Shown in pieces: positions 1 through 5,728 of a DNA stretch of 24,053 bases. The notes beneath the pieces are model-generated. The model did not search any database. It saw only the letters and a list, made by a program, of their open reading frames with translations, and was not told the DNA's origin. The stretch is from a virus: the IMG/VR virus record IMGVR_UViG_3300009181_000334, positions 1 to 24,053 of that record; one strand, written 5' to 3'. Each line of letters starts with the position of its first letter. The first letter of the stretch is position 1. Made by a program: the position numbers and the translations under genes.

Positions 1-33
1 GAACAAACCGTACCCGCAAAAATAGTCTCTTAA
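1..33 (+). CDS. possible 3' end of an upstream gene (partial)
   Basis: The first ten codons of the window are open in frame 1 (EQTVPAKIVS) and end in TAA, 58 bases before the next start codon. Downstream genes run in the same direction and are closely packed, so this is plausibly the tail of the previous early gene. The other two frames also close within the first 42 bases, so the frame choice is a guess. No function can be read from ten residues. Confidence 0.3.
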   Translation, partial: EQTVPAKIVS

Positions 34-91
34 CCGCGTAACACCCGCACCAAATAAAAAAACCCTAAAACCCAACCCAAGAGTATTTACC

Positions 92-913
92 ATGAGCGAA
101 CCAGTAATCAGCGAATTTAAAACAGCCTTCGAGCTGGGCACAAAACAAGTTATTCAGCAGGAAATCAACGGCGTACCCGTTTTGGTTGTGCCACGTGATA
201 TGGCCGTACACGTCCAGCAAGAGCTGGCGGATTTAGGTTTAGAAAAACCGCGCCACCTAAAACAATCCGTCTCACTCTTCACCGCCGAAGCGTTCATCGC
301 TTACTTCAACCGCTTTGCCGACGACTGCAGCACCGTATTCTACAACCCAGAAACCGGCAAATTTACCGGCTATTTAGACTTTCACGCAAGCAAACACCAG
401 CCCGAATTTCTGCGGCACATATGCCACTACACCTGCCCAAAAACCGTGGAGTGGAGCGCGTGGATAAAAAACAACAACCAAAAAATGAACCAAGAAGAAT
501 TCGCGCTTTTTATTGAGGACAACCTTAAGCAAATTGCCGAACCCGATGGCGCAACCATGCTGGAAATTGCCAGCAGTTTAAAGGCAACCAACAACGTAGA
601 TTTCCGCAGCGCCACCAGCCTATCCAACGGCCAAGTGCAGTTCACCTATAACGAAACCATCAACGGACAAGCCGGTGCCAAAGGCAATTTGGAAATCCCG
701 CAAATTATCAAAATCAACATAAAGCCATTCATGAGCGGCGCACCCTACGAAATGCAAGCGCGCTTCCGCTACCGCATTTCAGCACAGGGCCTACAGCTGT
801 ATTACACGCTAATCAGCCCACACCTGATTATTCAAGACGCCGTGAATGACGTGCTGGAAGTCATGAAGGAACACATAGATTCAGAACGCATTATCGAAGG
901 CGAACTGATCTAA
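92..913 (+). CDS. DUF2303 family phage protein (YfdQ-like)
   Basis: This 273-residue protein matches the layout of the DUF2303/YfdQ family found in early operons of many proteobacterial phages and prophages, including yfdQ of E. coli prophage CPS-53. Family-like features are the N-terminal segment with VPVLVVPRDM, the central stretch FTGYLDFH followed by a WSAWIKNNNQKMNQEEFALFIEDN region, and a C-terminal beta-rich part. The biochemical role of the family is not established. The ATG is preceded by AAGAG at 79-83. A hairpin lies just downstream. Its position at the left of a + strand operon that includes an AlpA-like protein fits an early, non-structural role. Family assignment is from recognition of the sequence pattern, without a search. 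Confidence 0.8.
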   Translation: MSEPVISEFKTAFELGTKQVIQQEINGVPVLVVPRDMAVHVQQELADLGLEKPRHLKQSVSLFTAEAFIAYFNRFADDCSTVFYNPETGKFTGYLDFHASKHQPEFLRHICHYTCPKTVEWSAWIKNNNQKMNQEEFALFIEDNLKQIAEPDGATMLEIASSLKATNNVDFRSATSLSNGQVQFTYNETINGQAGAKGNLEIPQIIKINIKPFMSGAPYEMQARFRYRISAQGLQLYYTLISPHLIIQDAVNDVLEVMKEHIDSERIIEGELI

Positions 914-923
914 ACCAACACCA

Positions 924-946
924 CCAGCCAGCAATGGCTGGCTTTT
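924..946 (+). terminator. putative weak intrinsic terminator
   Basis: A 7-bp perfect stem CCAGCCA / TGGCTGG with a GCAA loop is followed by CTTTTGC. It lies between the DUF2303 gene and the next start at 997. The U run is short, so it may only attenuate transcription of the early operon. It also argues against using an ATG at 934, which would put the hairpin inside a coding region. Confidence 0.45.
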
Positions 947-996
947 GCAAACGCTTGCCCAGCGAGCCTTTACCAAAGCCAACAAGAACAAAAACC

Positions 997-1422
997 ATGC
1001 GCAAAAAACTCAACAAACAGCAACAACTCGCAAAACGCAAAGCCCGCCTAGAGCGCATTGCCATAGGCGAAATGCGCCAGGCACTCATGGGCACCACGCT
1101 CAGCTACAACAGCACATGGGGCGAGTTTGAAGCTATGTACCCAAGCGGTTTTGAAAAAGCCAAAAAACTCGCCAAAGGCAACGGCGAATTAGTCGCCCAA
1201 ATTATCGAAACGTGGGAATTCGACTGGGACGCCCTGCTAACCGTTTATTGCTCCGGCACCAAACAATATGACCAACCAGCAACCATAAAAATCAGCGCCC
1301 ACACCGCCATAGAAATGGCCAAACAAATGGAGCTGGCAGCATTACCCAGAGTAAAAGCCGCATGCAACCACCAACAGGTGGTTGAGTGGGGCTTCATGGC
1401 AACCATCACCCAACTAGCATAG
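997..1422 (+). CDS. hypothetical early phage protein, 141 aa
   Basis: The protein starts with a strongly basic segment (MRKKLNKQQQLAKRKARLERI), followed by a mixed alpha/beta body with WGEFEAMYPSGFEKAKKLAKGN and EFDWDALLTVY. I chose the ATG at 997 over an in-frame ATG at 934 because the longer version would begin inside a terminator-like hairpin and its extra 21 residues look non-coding. No strong Shine-Dalgarno sequence is visible. I do not recognise the family. The basic N-terminus could contact nucleic acid, but that is inference. It sits between the DUF2303 gene and the cupin-like gene in the same direction, as expected for an early accessory gene. Confidence 0.6.
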   Translation: MRKKLNKQQQLAKRKARLERIAIGEMRQALMGTTLSYNSTWGEFEAMYPSGFEKAKKLAKGNGELVAQIIETWEFDWDALLTVYCSGTKQYDQPATIKISAHTAIEMAKQMELAALPRVKAACNHQQVVEWGFMATITQLA

Positions 1423-1435
1423 GCATAATCACAAC

Positions 1436-2044
1436 ATGAACGCCCTACCAATAAACCTAGAGCAAACCGAGAAATACAAAAACAAAGTGCTGCTAAAGCA
1501 GACTGAAAACCTGCCCTGCAAAATAATAGAAATCAATGGCAAACCCTACCTAGAGCGCTATTTTGTAGGCCACAACGCCGCCGGTGACCAACTGTGGTTA
1601 CACCACTTTTTAACCGCCGATGGCGAACGCCACCACCACAGCCACCCATGGCACGCCACCAGCGAAATATTAACCGGCGGCTACTGTGAAGAAACGCTAA
1701 CCCTACACAGCTCGCCAGAACTGCCCGAAATACTCGGCGCTGCAGGCACAAGCATTTTTGATTGGCTATGGGCCAACAACACCACCGCCAGAATAAAAAA
1801 CGAGCGCTGGTTTTTAGCCGGCGACAAAAACCACATAACACCCAGCACCCTGCATAGAATCACCGAAGTAAAACCCAACACATGGAGCGCGTTAACCGTT
1901 AGCAGCGCACGCGCCGCCAGCTGGTTTTTTATCGACGAAAACGACAACCGCCACACCATGGCCACCAGCCCAAGCGACTGGTGGAAAACCTGCACAACCC
2001 GCGACGGAGGCTGCTATGACCGCAACGCACTTGCGCTGGCCTAA
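1436..2044 (+). CDS. cupin-fold phage protein of unknown function
   Basis: This 202-residue protein carries a cupin-like pair of motifs. Motif 1 is a histidine cluster H66-H67-H68-S-H70-P-W followed about ten residues later by G81-G82-Y-x-E85, which resembles the metal-binding strand pair of small cupins. Motif 2 is approximated by GDKNHITPSTLHRI (129-142), with H133 and H140 as candidate ligands. Cupins bind a divalent metal and include dioxygenases, isomerases and ligand-binding proteins, so no reaction can be assigned. The stop overlaps the next gene, whose start is at 2016, which indicates translational coupling. The gene lies in the early operon and its role there is unknown. Fold inference is moderate and function is open. 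Confidence 0.6.
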   Translation: MNALPINLEQTEKYKNKVLLKQTENLPCKIIEINGKPYLERYFVGHNAAGDQLWLHHFLTADGERHHHSHPWHATSEILTGGYCEETLTLHSSPELPEILGAAGTSIFDWLWANNTTARIKNERWFLAGDKNHITPSTLHRITEVKPNTWSALTVSSARAASWFFIDENDNRHTMATSPSDWWKTCTTRDGGCYDRNALALA

Positions 2045-2342
2045 TGTCGACTCAGCGCCCGACCACTGCACACCCAGCGCCGCCGAACACCGCCGCCGCG
2101 AAATTGCCAAACACATCGCCGACTACAAAAAACGCGGTGGCAAAATTACCAAAGTGCGATCCGGCACACTCAGCAGCACACCCGACACAATAAGCTGGCG
2201 CATGCAAACATTGCCAGAAGGAATCGGCTTTTGCACCACCAACATGATCTACCAAATTAAAACCGGCAAACGCTACACCGGCAAATTCGAAACCATCCCC
2301 GCCGCACTCGCGGCGCTCAACCGATTCAAGGAGGCAAAATGA
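2016..2342 (+). CDS. hypothetical early phage protein, 108 aa
   Basis: The ATG at 2016 is preceded by GGAGG at 2006-2010 with five-base spacing, a clear ribosome binding site, and overlaps the end of the cupin-like gene by 29 bases. The protein has a helical segment, AAEHRRREIAKHIADYKKRGGKIT, then a polar region and a C-terminal helix, PAALAALNRFKEAK. I do not recognise a family. The stop overlaps the start of the AlpA-like gene (ATGA, 2339-2342). The layout indicates co-translation of the two, and the basic helix would be consistent with a small DNA-associated protein, but that is inference only. Confidence 0.6.
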   Translation: MTATHLRWPNVDSAPDHCTPSAAEHRRREIAKHIADYKKRGGKITKVRSGTLSSTPDTISWRMQTLPEGIGFCTTNMIYQIKTGKRYTGKFETIPAALAALNRFKEAK

Positions 2343-2545
2343 CAACCTTCGAAAACTGCGGCGCAATCATCCCGCAAAAAACACTTATGGATATTTTGGG
2401 CCTAAAAAAATCCACCTTTTTCGAATGGAAAAAACGTGAGGGCTTCCCAAAACCCATAAAACAAAACGGCCACAGGGCTGGGGCCGTGTACTACAAAAAA
2501 CCGGAGGTGGTGGCGTGGTATGAACAGCTTGGCAGCGCCGCCTAG
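2339..2545 (+). CDS. AlpA/excisionase-like helix-turn-helix DNA-binding protein
   Basis: This 68-residue protein has the pattern of AlpA/MerR-like small HTH regulators and phage excisionases: a first helix with LMDILGLKKSTFFEWKKREGFPKPI (about residues 16-40), a wing-like GAVYYKKPEV segment, and a short C-terminal helix VVAWYEQL. AlpA-type proteins bind DNA as regulators of integrase expression or as recombination directionality factors. A near-perfect ribosome binding site AAGGAGG lies at 2328-2334, five bases before the ATG, which overlaps the preceding stop. The integrase lies 1.6 kb downstream on the opposite strand, so an excisionase or int-regulator role is reasonable. It could instead regulate the early operon. 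Confidence 0.75.
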   Translation: MTTFENCGAIIPQKTLMDILGLKKSTFFEWKKREGFPKPIKQNGHRAGAVYYKKPEVVAWYEQLGSAA

Positions 2546-2876
2546 CGCCAACCAAAAAACAATCACCCGATCAGCGACTATGCGAAACATCAAAGCCAAC
2601 TATTACAAGGAGCACACACTATTTGGCCACACGTATTCGCTAGCAGACCATGGCGACATGACAGAAGTTTTTATTATTCACCCAGAAAGCATGCTGCGGC
2701 TCAGCTGGTTCATCACCGATATTCACGGAGAAATGTACAGAACCGCACAATTTAAAGCCGCCCCATACCAAGACGAACTTATTCAGCTAAACACAGCTAG
2801 AGCACGAAATTTTTTTATTGGTCTAGAAAACCAAATCAACCAAGATTTAGCTTCTCAAGTCCTGAAAACAGGATAA
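2520..2876 (+). CDS. hypothetical early phage protein, about 118 aa
   Basis: The ORF starts at ATG 2520 inside the AlpA-like gene, with GGAGG about 12 bases upstream. A second in-frame ATG at 2580 would give a 98-residue protein without an obvious ribosome binding site. The first 20 residues (SLAAPPSANQKTITRSAT) look low-complexity, so the shorter start remains possible. The body has FGHTYSLADHGDMTEVFIIHP and a C-terminal helix with LNTARARNFFIGLENQINQDL. I do not recognise a family. It is part of the + strand early operon. Confidence that it is a gene is fair, and no function is proposed. Confidence 0.55.
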   Translation: MNSLAAPPSANQKTITRSATMRNIKANYYKEHTLFGHTYSLADHGDMTEVFIIHPESMLRLSWFITDIHGEMYRTAQFKAAPYQDELIQLNTARARNFFIGLENQINQDLASQVLKTG

Positions 2877-2895
2877 ACCAACTAGGCGCAGCCCA

Positions 2896-3030
2896 ATGCA
2901 AAGCCAGCTATTAACCTTCCTGCTAGCCGTACTATTAGTTTTAGCACTGGCCGCAGCAATATTAATTGCCACAGTTATATTTCATTGCGGAAGAAAACAC
3001 AGCAGCAAACCACCACAACAAGAGGAATAA
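2896..3030 (+). CDS. tiny single-pass membrane protein, 44 aa
   Basis: Forty-four codons run from ATG 2896 to TAA 3030. Residues about 5-29 (LLTFLLAVLLVLALAAAILI and following) form one long hydrophobic helix, followed by a short basic, polar C-terminus (HCGRKHSSKPPQQEE). The stop is three bases before the next ATG, and the AGAGGA inside its last codons serves as the next gene's ribosome binding site. Such one-helix peptides are common in phage early operons, often with unknown roles. Its own ribosome binding site is poor. A holin role cannot be excluded but no endolysin is nearby. Confidence 0.5.
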   Translation: MQSQLLTFLLAVLLVLALAAAILIATVIFHCGRKHSSKPPQQEE

Positions 3031-3033
3031 TTC

Positions 3034-3222
3034 ATGGGTAGATTTATTATGGTTTTATTGGGGCTGCTGTTTGTTGTTAGCAGCTTTTTATGCGCACTAG
3101 GCAACCATCCACCGGCCGCAGTAGCCGTGTGCTGCACGGTTACCGCGCTCGCGGGCGCCTGTTTGGTTGTCATCGGCTGGTTTTTGCTTAGTGGCTTAGA
3201 CGGTGACGGTACTAAGGGCTAA
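3034..3222 (+). CDS. small two-helix membrane protein, 62 aa
   Basis: The protein has two hydrophobic segments, about residues 4-22 (FIMVLLGLLFVVSSFLCAL) and 28-53 (AAVAVCCTVTALAGACLVVIGWFLL), separated by a short GNHPP turn and followed by a polar tail. The ATG is preceded by AGAGGA at 3021-3026 with seven-base spacing. It is packed between another one-helix protein and a zinc-ribbon peptide on the same strand. The topology would suit a holin or superinfection-exclusion protein, but no lysis gene is adjacent, so I leave the function open. Confidence 0.55.
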   Translation: MGRFIMVLLGLLFVVSSFLCALGNHPPAAVAVCCTVTALAGACLVVIGWFLLSGLDGDGTKG

Positions 3223-3225
3223 TTT

Positions 3226-3390
3226 ATGCACACCAAAAAAACAAAAAACATAAAACGCAAAAAACGCGGCTGCCCAACCTGCGGAGGGATTGATTCAAAA
3301 ACCTGCATGCGGTGCAAAGGCAAAACAAAGCTATGCGACTGGCAACTTGTGTACCCAAAACCCACCGCACCAAAAGACAAACAAGGGTAA
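3226..3390 (+). CDS. small zinc-ribbon-like basic protein, 54 aa
   Basis: The 54-codon ORF from ATG 3226 to TAA 3390 encodes a lysine-rich N-terminus (about residues 4-14), then C16-x2-C19 and C27-x2-C30, with a further C37. Two CxxC knuckles seven residues apart are a typical zinc-binding ribbon arrangement. AAGGG at 3213-3217 is a plausible ribosome binding site. The gene follows the two-helix membrane gene after three bases. Small basic zinc ribbons often bind nucleic acid, but no specific function is recognisable. The same reading frame stays open after its stop into the next ORF. Confidence 0.55.
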   Translation: MHTKKTKNIKRKKRGCPTCGGIDSKTCMRCKGKTKLCDWQLVYPKPTAPKDKQG

Positions 3391-3408
3391 TTTAAGGACA
3401 ATCAAAAA

Positions 3409-3690
3409 ATACTAGAAATAGCCCACAGAACCGCGTGGAAATACAAGCACAGCAGCGACCCCAATCACTCGGCCACCTACACCTTTAACGCACACACAAT
3501 TATTGATTTTGCGCGCAAGGTTTCCGAACGCGAAGCGCCGTGCGCAAACGCCTGCGAACAGAAGTCTTTCAACATAGAAATAAGACGATTAAAAGCCGCC
3601 ATCCGCGAAACCATAGAAGACAACCTGCACCTAGCCGATGGGGAAAACTGCACACTCATTAAATTAAAGCGCGCAATTGGGTACGACTAA
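3409..3690 (+). CDS. phage ORF without a canonical start codon (ATA at the expected place)
   Basis: From the stop at 3388-3390 the same frame stays open to TAA 3690. The encoded sequence looks real: KILEIAHRTAWKYKHSS, then TYTFNAHTIIDFARKV, then IRRLKAAIRETIEDNL, which resembles small hypothetical proteins of phage early operons. There is no ATG, GTG or TTG near the beginning. AAGGA at 3394-3398 is followed ten bases later by ATA (3409), exactly where a start is expected. Either the start codon decayed from ATG to ATA, the gene uses a rare start, or it is reached by readthrough of the zinc-ribbon stop. The 93-residue product depends on the ATA start. Confidence 0.45.
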   Translation: MLEIAHRTAWKYKHSSDPNHSATYTFNAHTIIDFARKVSEREAPCANACEQKSFNIEIRRLKAAIRETIEDNLHLADGENCTLIKLKRAIGYD

Positions 3691-3891
3691 TTATTTGCCG
3701 CACTCTTTACACGTCCAGCCGCCAATTTTAGCGTTTAACACCTTCCAAATAATCAACAGAGCCAACCAAACACCCCACGTAACTACGATCAAACAAAGGT
3801 GCACCACAATCATAATCCCACTGGTTGTGCTGTGATTGCGCATAAGGATTTTGGCGAAGTAGTCGAGCGCATTAAAAAGCTCTAAAATCAC
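3691..3891 (-). CDS. small membrane protein with C-terminal CxxC tail, about 66 aa
   Basis: The - strand ORF ends tail-to-tail with the preceding + strand ORF, with no gap. I favour the GTG at 3891 because GGAG lies nine bases upstream; a TTG at 3907-3909 or an ATG at 3843 are alternatives. Residues about 24-50 form one long or two short hydrophobic segments (GIMIVVHLCLIVVTWGVWLA and onward), followed by a positively charged linker and a terminal GGWTCKECGK knuckle. The GTG overlaps the stop codon of an integrase 3'-end copy (GTGTGA), the classic arrangement for translational coupling to an upstream int gene that is no longer there. Function unknown. Confidence 0.5.
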   Translation of the reverse strand: MILELFNALDYFAKILMRNHSTTSGIMIVVHLCLIVVTWGVWLALLIIWKVLNAKIGGWTCKECGK

Positions 3892-3933
3892 ACGCCAACA
3901 AACTCCCAAGGCGGCACATAGCCGACTTTATTT
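3890..3933. repeat. 44-bp direct repeat, copy 1: orphan integrase 3' end
   Basis: This segment matches 4137-4180 at 43 of 44 positions (the difference is G3894 against A4141). Read on the - strand it encodes NKVGYVPPWEFVGV followed by TGA, the same last 14 residues as the complete integrase gene. It also carries the ribosome binding site of the small membrane protein gene. It looks like the 3' end of an integrase gene whose body is missing here. It is a candidate attachment-site core or recombination scar. Confidence 0.85.
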
Positions 3934-3953
3934 AAAACGTGGAAAACCCACCT

Positions 3954-4118
3954 ATGAAACTTAAAGAACCACAAAAACTCACAGAAATTCCATCGGGTGA
4001 AAGCTTGCCTAAGAAAAATGCACCTCACGTGACCGATCTATTACAGGTAAAGCGTGAGCGGCAGATAGAGGACTCAACACAACGGCTTTATCAGCTTGCA
4101 AAAAGTCTTCGCTGGTAA
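3954..4118 (+). CDS. 54-codon ORF between the two integrase 3'-end repeats
   Basis: ATG 3954 to TAA 4118 encodes a 54-residue, charged, soluble peptide with PSGESLPKKNAPHVTDLLQV and a C-terminal amphipathic stretch STQRLYQLAKSLRW. There is no convincing ribosome binding site (GG at 3941-3942 only). It fills most of the 203-bp segment bounded by the 44-bp direct repeats and runs opposite to int. I recognise no family. It may be a genuine small gene carried by the inserted segment, or a fragment of a truncated one. Confidence 0.4.
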   Translation: MKLKEPQKLTEIPSGESLPKKNAPHVTDLLQVKRERQIEDSTQRLYQLAKSLRW

Positions 4119-4134
4119 GGCCGCCTGAGGTAAA

Positions 4135-5397
4135 TTACACACCAACAAACTCCCAAGGCGGCACATAGCCGACTTTATTTTTCGCCAGGTACGCACTCCA
4201 CCAATCCATCATCCGCCGCCGCTCCTGTAAAAATTCAGCTTTGTGAATGTAGGCCGCCCGCACAGCGTCCCGCTCTTGGTGGCTCATTTGCCGTTCGATA
4301 GCATCGCGGGAAAATAGCCCGCATTCATTCAGCGCCGAACAGGCCATAGTGCGAAAGCCGTGCCCGCACACCTCTTTGCGCGTGTCATACCCTAGCCGCC
4401 TAAGCGCGGCATTTACCGTGTTTTCGCTAACAGGCTGCACCTTCACAAAATCCCCCGGCAACACCAACTCACTAGGCCCAACGCTGGCCTCTAGCTCGCG
4501 CAGCAACTCAACAACAGGCAAGGAGAGCGGCACCAAATGAGCCGTGCGCATCTTCGCCCCTCGCGCCGAATACTTAACCCCAGCCAGCGGTGCCCGTTCC
4601 GGCGGAATCGTCCAGGTGCGGGCATCTAAGTCAAATTCTGCACGGCGGGCAAAGCGCAGCTCACTCGAGCGCACAAACAAATGCAAACTCAACAACAGCG
4701 CAAACCGCGTAACACGGCGGCCACCGTAGCCGTCAATTTTGGCCAGCAGTTCCGGCAACCGTTCCAGCGGCAGGGCAGGCCGGTGCGTAGGTTGCGGGTT
4801 AGTAAAATTGCCCAATAAATCCTGCGCCGGGTTATAAGTAATCAACCCCTTCAATACTGCAGACCTAAACACCAACACCAACTGCTGCCGCATCCGCGCC
4901 GCAATATCCAAAAACCCCGCCGCCTCCACGGCATTCAATACGCCCAACAACTCACGGGCAGTAATCTCACCAATGGGCCGCTGGCCCAACACAGGGTACA
5001 AATGCCGCTCAAACCGCGCCACCACCCGCCGCTGGTGATCCGCCTGCCACTTCTTTTGCGTAGCCAACCACTCGCTAGCCAACACCGCAAACGCACTGGC
5101 GGCATCCACCCGCGCCACTGTAGGCTTATCCGGCCTAGGGTCCCGCCCAGCACGTAACGCCGCCAATAACTCATCCCGCATTACACGCGCAGCCGCCAAC
5201 CCAATCAACGGATACTCACCAAAAGAAACCATATTGCGCCGCCCATCCGGCCGCGTGTACCGGCACCGCCAAACCTTGGCACCAGTAACCCGCACCAACA
5301 ACACCAACCCGCCACCATCGGGCAGGCTGTAGTCTTTGTCTTTTGGCTTGGCCGCACTCAGCTTCACATCACGCAGCGGCAGGATAGTTTTTGGCAT
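4135..5397 (-). CDS. int: P4-type tyrosine integrase
   Basis: The 420-residue protein is a site-specific recombinase that integrates and excises the phage genome. Residues 1-90 form the DUF4102-like arm-binding domain (LPDGGGLVLLVRVTGAKVWR, then SFGEYPLIGLAAAR). Residues about 100-190 are the SAM-like core-binding domain. The catalytic domain shows R243 (in RSSEL), H346 and R349 (HGFR), H373 and the nucleophile Y383. Length and residue order fit an intact P4-like integrase. The ATG has AAGGAG 11 bases upstream. The last 14 codons lie in a 44-bp direct repeat. Strand base skew resembles the left arm rather than the late genes, suggesting that it travels with the early region. Confidence 0.93.
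   Translation of the reverse strand: MPKTILPLRDVKLSAAKPKDKDYSLPDGGGLVLLVRVTGAKVWRCRYTRPDGRRNMVSFGEYPLIGLAAARVMRDELLAALRAGRDPRPDKPTVARVDAASAFAVLASEWLATQKKWQADHQRRVVARFERHLYPVLGQRPIGEITARELLGVLNAVEAAGFLDIAARMRQQLVLVFRSAVLKGLITYNPAQDLLGNFTNPQPTHRPALPLERLPELLAKIDGYGGRRVTRFALLLSLHLFVRSSELRFARRAEFDLDARTWTIPPERAPLAGVKYSARGAKMRTAHLVPLSLPVVELLRELEASVGPSELVLPGDFVKVQPVSENTVNAALRRLGYDTRKEVCGHGFRTMACSALNECGLFSRDAIERQMSHQERDAVRAAYIHKAEFLQERRRMMDWWSAYLAKNKVGYVPPWEFVGV
4137..4180. repeat. 44-bp direct repeat, copy 2: 3' end of the intact integrase gene
   Basis: This copy forms residues 407-420 of the integrase, ending GGT GTG and then TAA. It is a direct repeat of 3890-3933 with one mismatch; copy start points are 247 bp apart. 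Duplication of int-terminal codons is what a recombination site overlapping the int 3' end would produce. Confidence 0.85.
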
Positions 5398-5429
5398 ACG
5401 GTTTTTGGCTCCTTTGGCGGTATGCCAAA
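5390..5429. promoter_or_regulatory. inverted repeat spanning the int start, possible operator or arm site
   Basis: TTTGGCATAC (5390-5399) and GTATGCCAAA (5420-5429) are a perfect 10-bp inverted repeat around the int start codon and its ribosome binding site. A related half-site, GGTATACCAAAAA, follows at 5431-5443. Such spacing would suit binding by a dimeric regulator or by Int/Xis and could mediate int autoregulation. The binding role is inference. Confidence 0.45.
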
Positions 5430-5444
5430 GGGTATACCAAAAAC
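5420..5444. repeat. imperfect 25-bp direct repeat, copy A (int side)
   Basis: The sequence beginning GTATGCCAAAG and ending TACCAAAAAC matches 5649-5673 at 20 of 25 positions, with the mismatches at position 9 and clustered at positions 12-15. The conserved ends are GTATGCCA and TACCAAAAAC. Confidence 0.6.
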
Positions 5445-5492
5445 CCGCCGACCGTAACCGGACAAGGCCGGACTTATACGGAATTCAAAACG

Positions 5493-5541
5493 AAAAAAAA
5501 GCCCCGAAAACCTTATGCTACGGGGTTTTCGGGGCTTTTTC
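5493..5541. terminator. bidirectional intrinsic terminator between late operon and int
   Basis: A 12-bp perfect stem (5501-5512 with 5524-5535, GCCCCGAAAACC / GGTTTTCGGGGC) closes an 11-base loop. It is flanked by eight A on the left and five T on the right, so it can terminate in both directions. On the - strand it would stop late-operon readthrough about 100 bases before the int start, insulating int from late transcription. Confidence 0.9.
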
Positions 5542-5648
5542 TGGTCTTACTTGGAGCTGCAAAACCTTTGCAATGGTACCAGTAGCCGGAATCACAAAGC
5601 AAATTAAGCTATTGATTTAACTAGCTTTTACATCCTAACCGTTTTCGC

Positions 5649-5673
5649 GTATGCCATAGATGTTACCAAAAAC
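5649..5673. repeat. imperfect 25-bp direct repeat, copy B (tail-gene side)
   Basis: This is the partner of 5420-5444, beginning GTATGCCATAG and ending TACCAAAAAC, 229 bp away. The hairpin terminator lies between the two copies. Together they are candidate protein-binding sites. Confidence 0.6.
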
Positions 5674-5728
5674 GGCAACCGGCCGGCAATGGGTAATCGA
5701 ACCGCCGCCAGCCGGACTAGAACCCGCG

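Larger units (their letters stand above)
5398..5728. other. 331-bp int/tail intergenic region
   Basis: No gene is visible here. The region holds the int leader, an inverted repeat around the int start, a pair of imperfect 25-bp direct repeats (5420-5444 and 5649-5673), a strong bidirectional hairpin terminator (5493-5541), and a 7-bp inverted repeat CCGTTTT / AAAACGG at 5639-5645 and 5668-5674. Base skew changes across it. It is a good candidate for the int control region, perhaps with an attachment site. Confidence 0.6.

Noticed and set aside
934-996. Longer N-terminus for the 141-residue protein
   Set aside because: It would begin inside a terminator-like hairpin and adds 21 residues of low-quality sequence without a ribosome binding site.
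2896-3222. Holin pair from two small membrane proteins
   Set aside because: No endolysin or spanin is near and they sit in the early operon; topology alone is not enough.
3890-4180. Simple attL/attR pair of the whole prophage
   Set aside because: The two copies are only 247 bp apart and phage genes lie on both sides, so they cannot bound the whole phage in one integration event. A local insertion or recombination scar is more likely.
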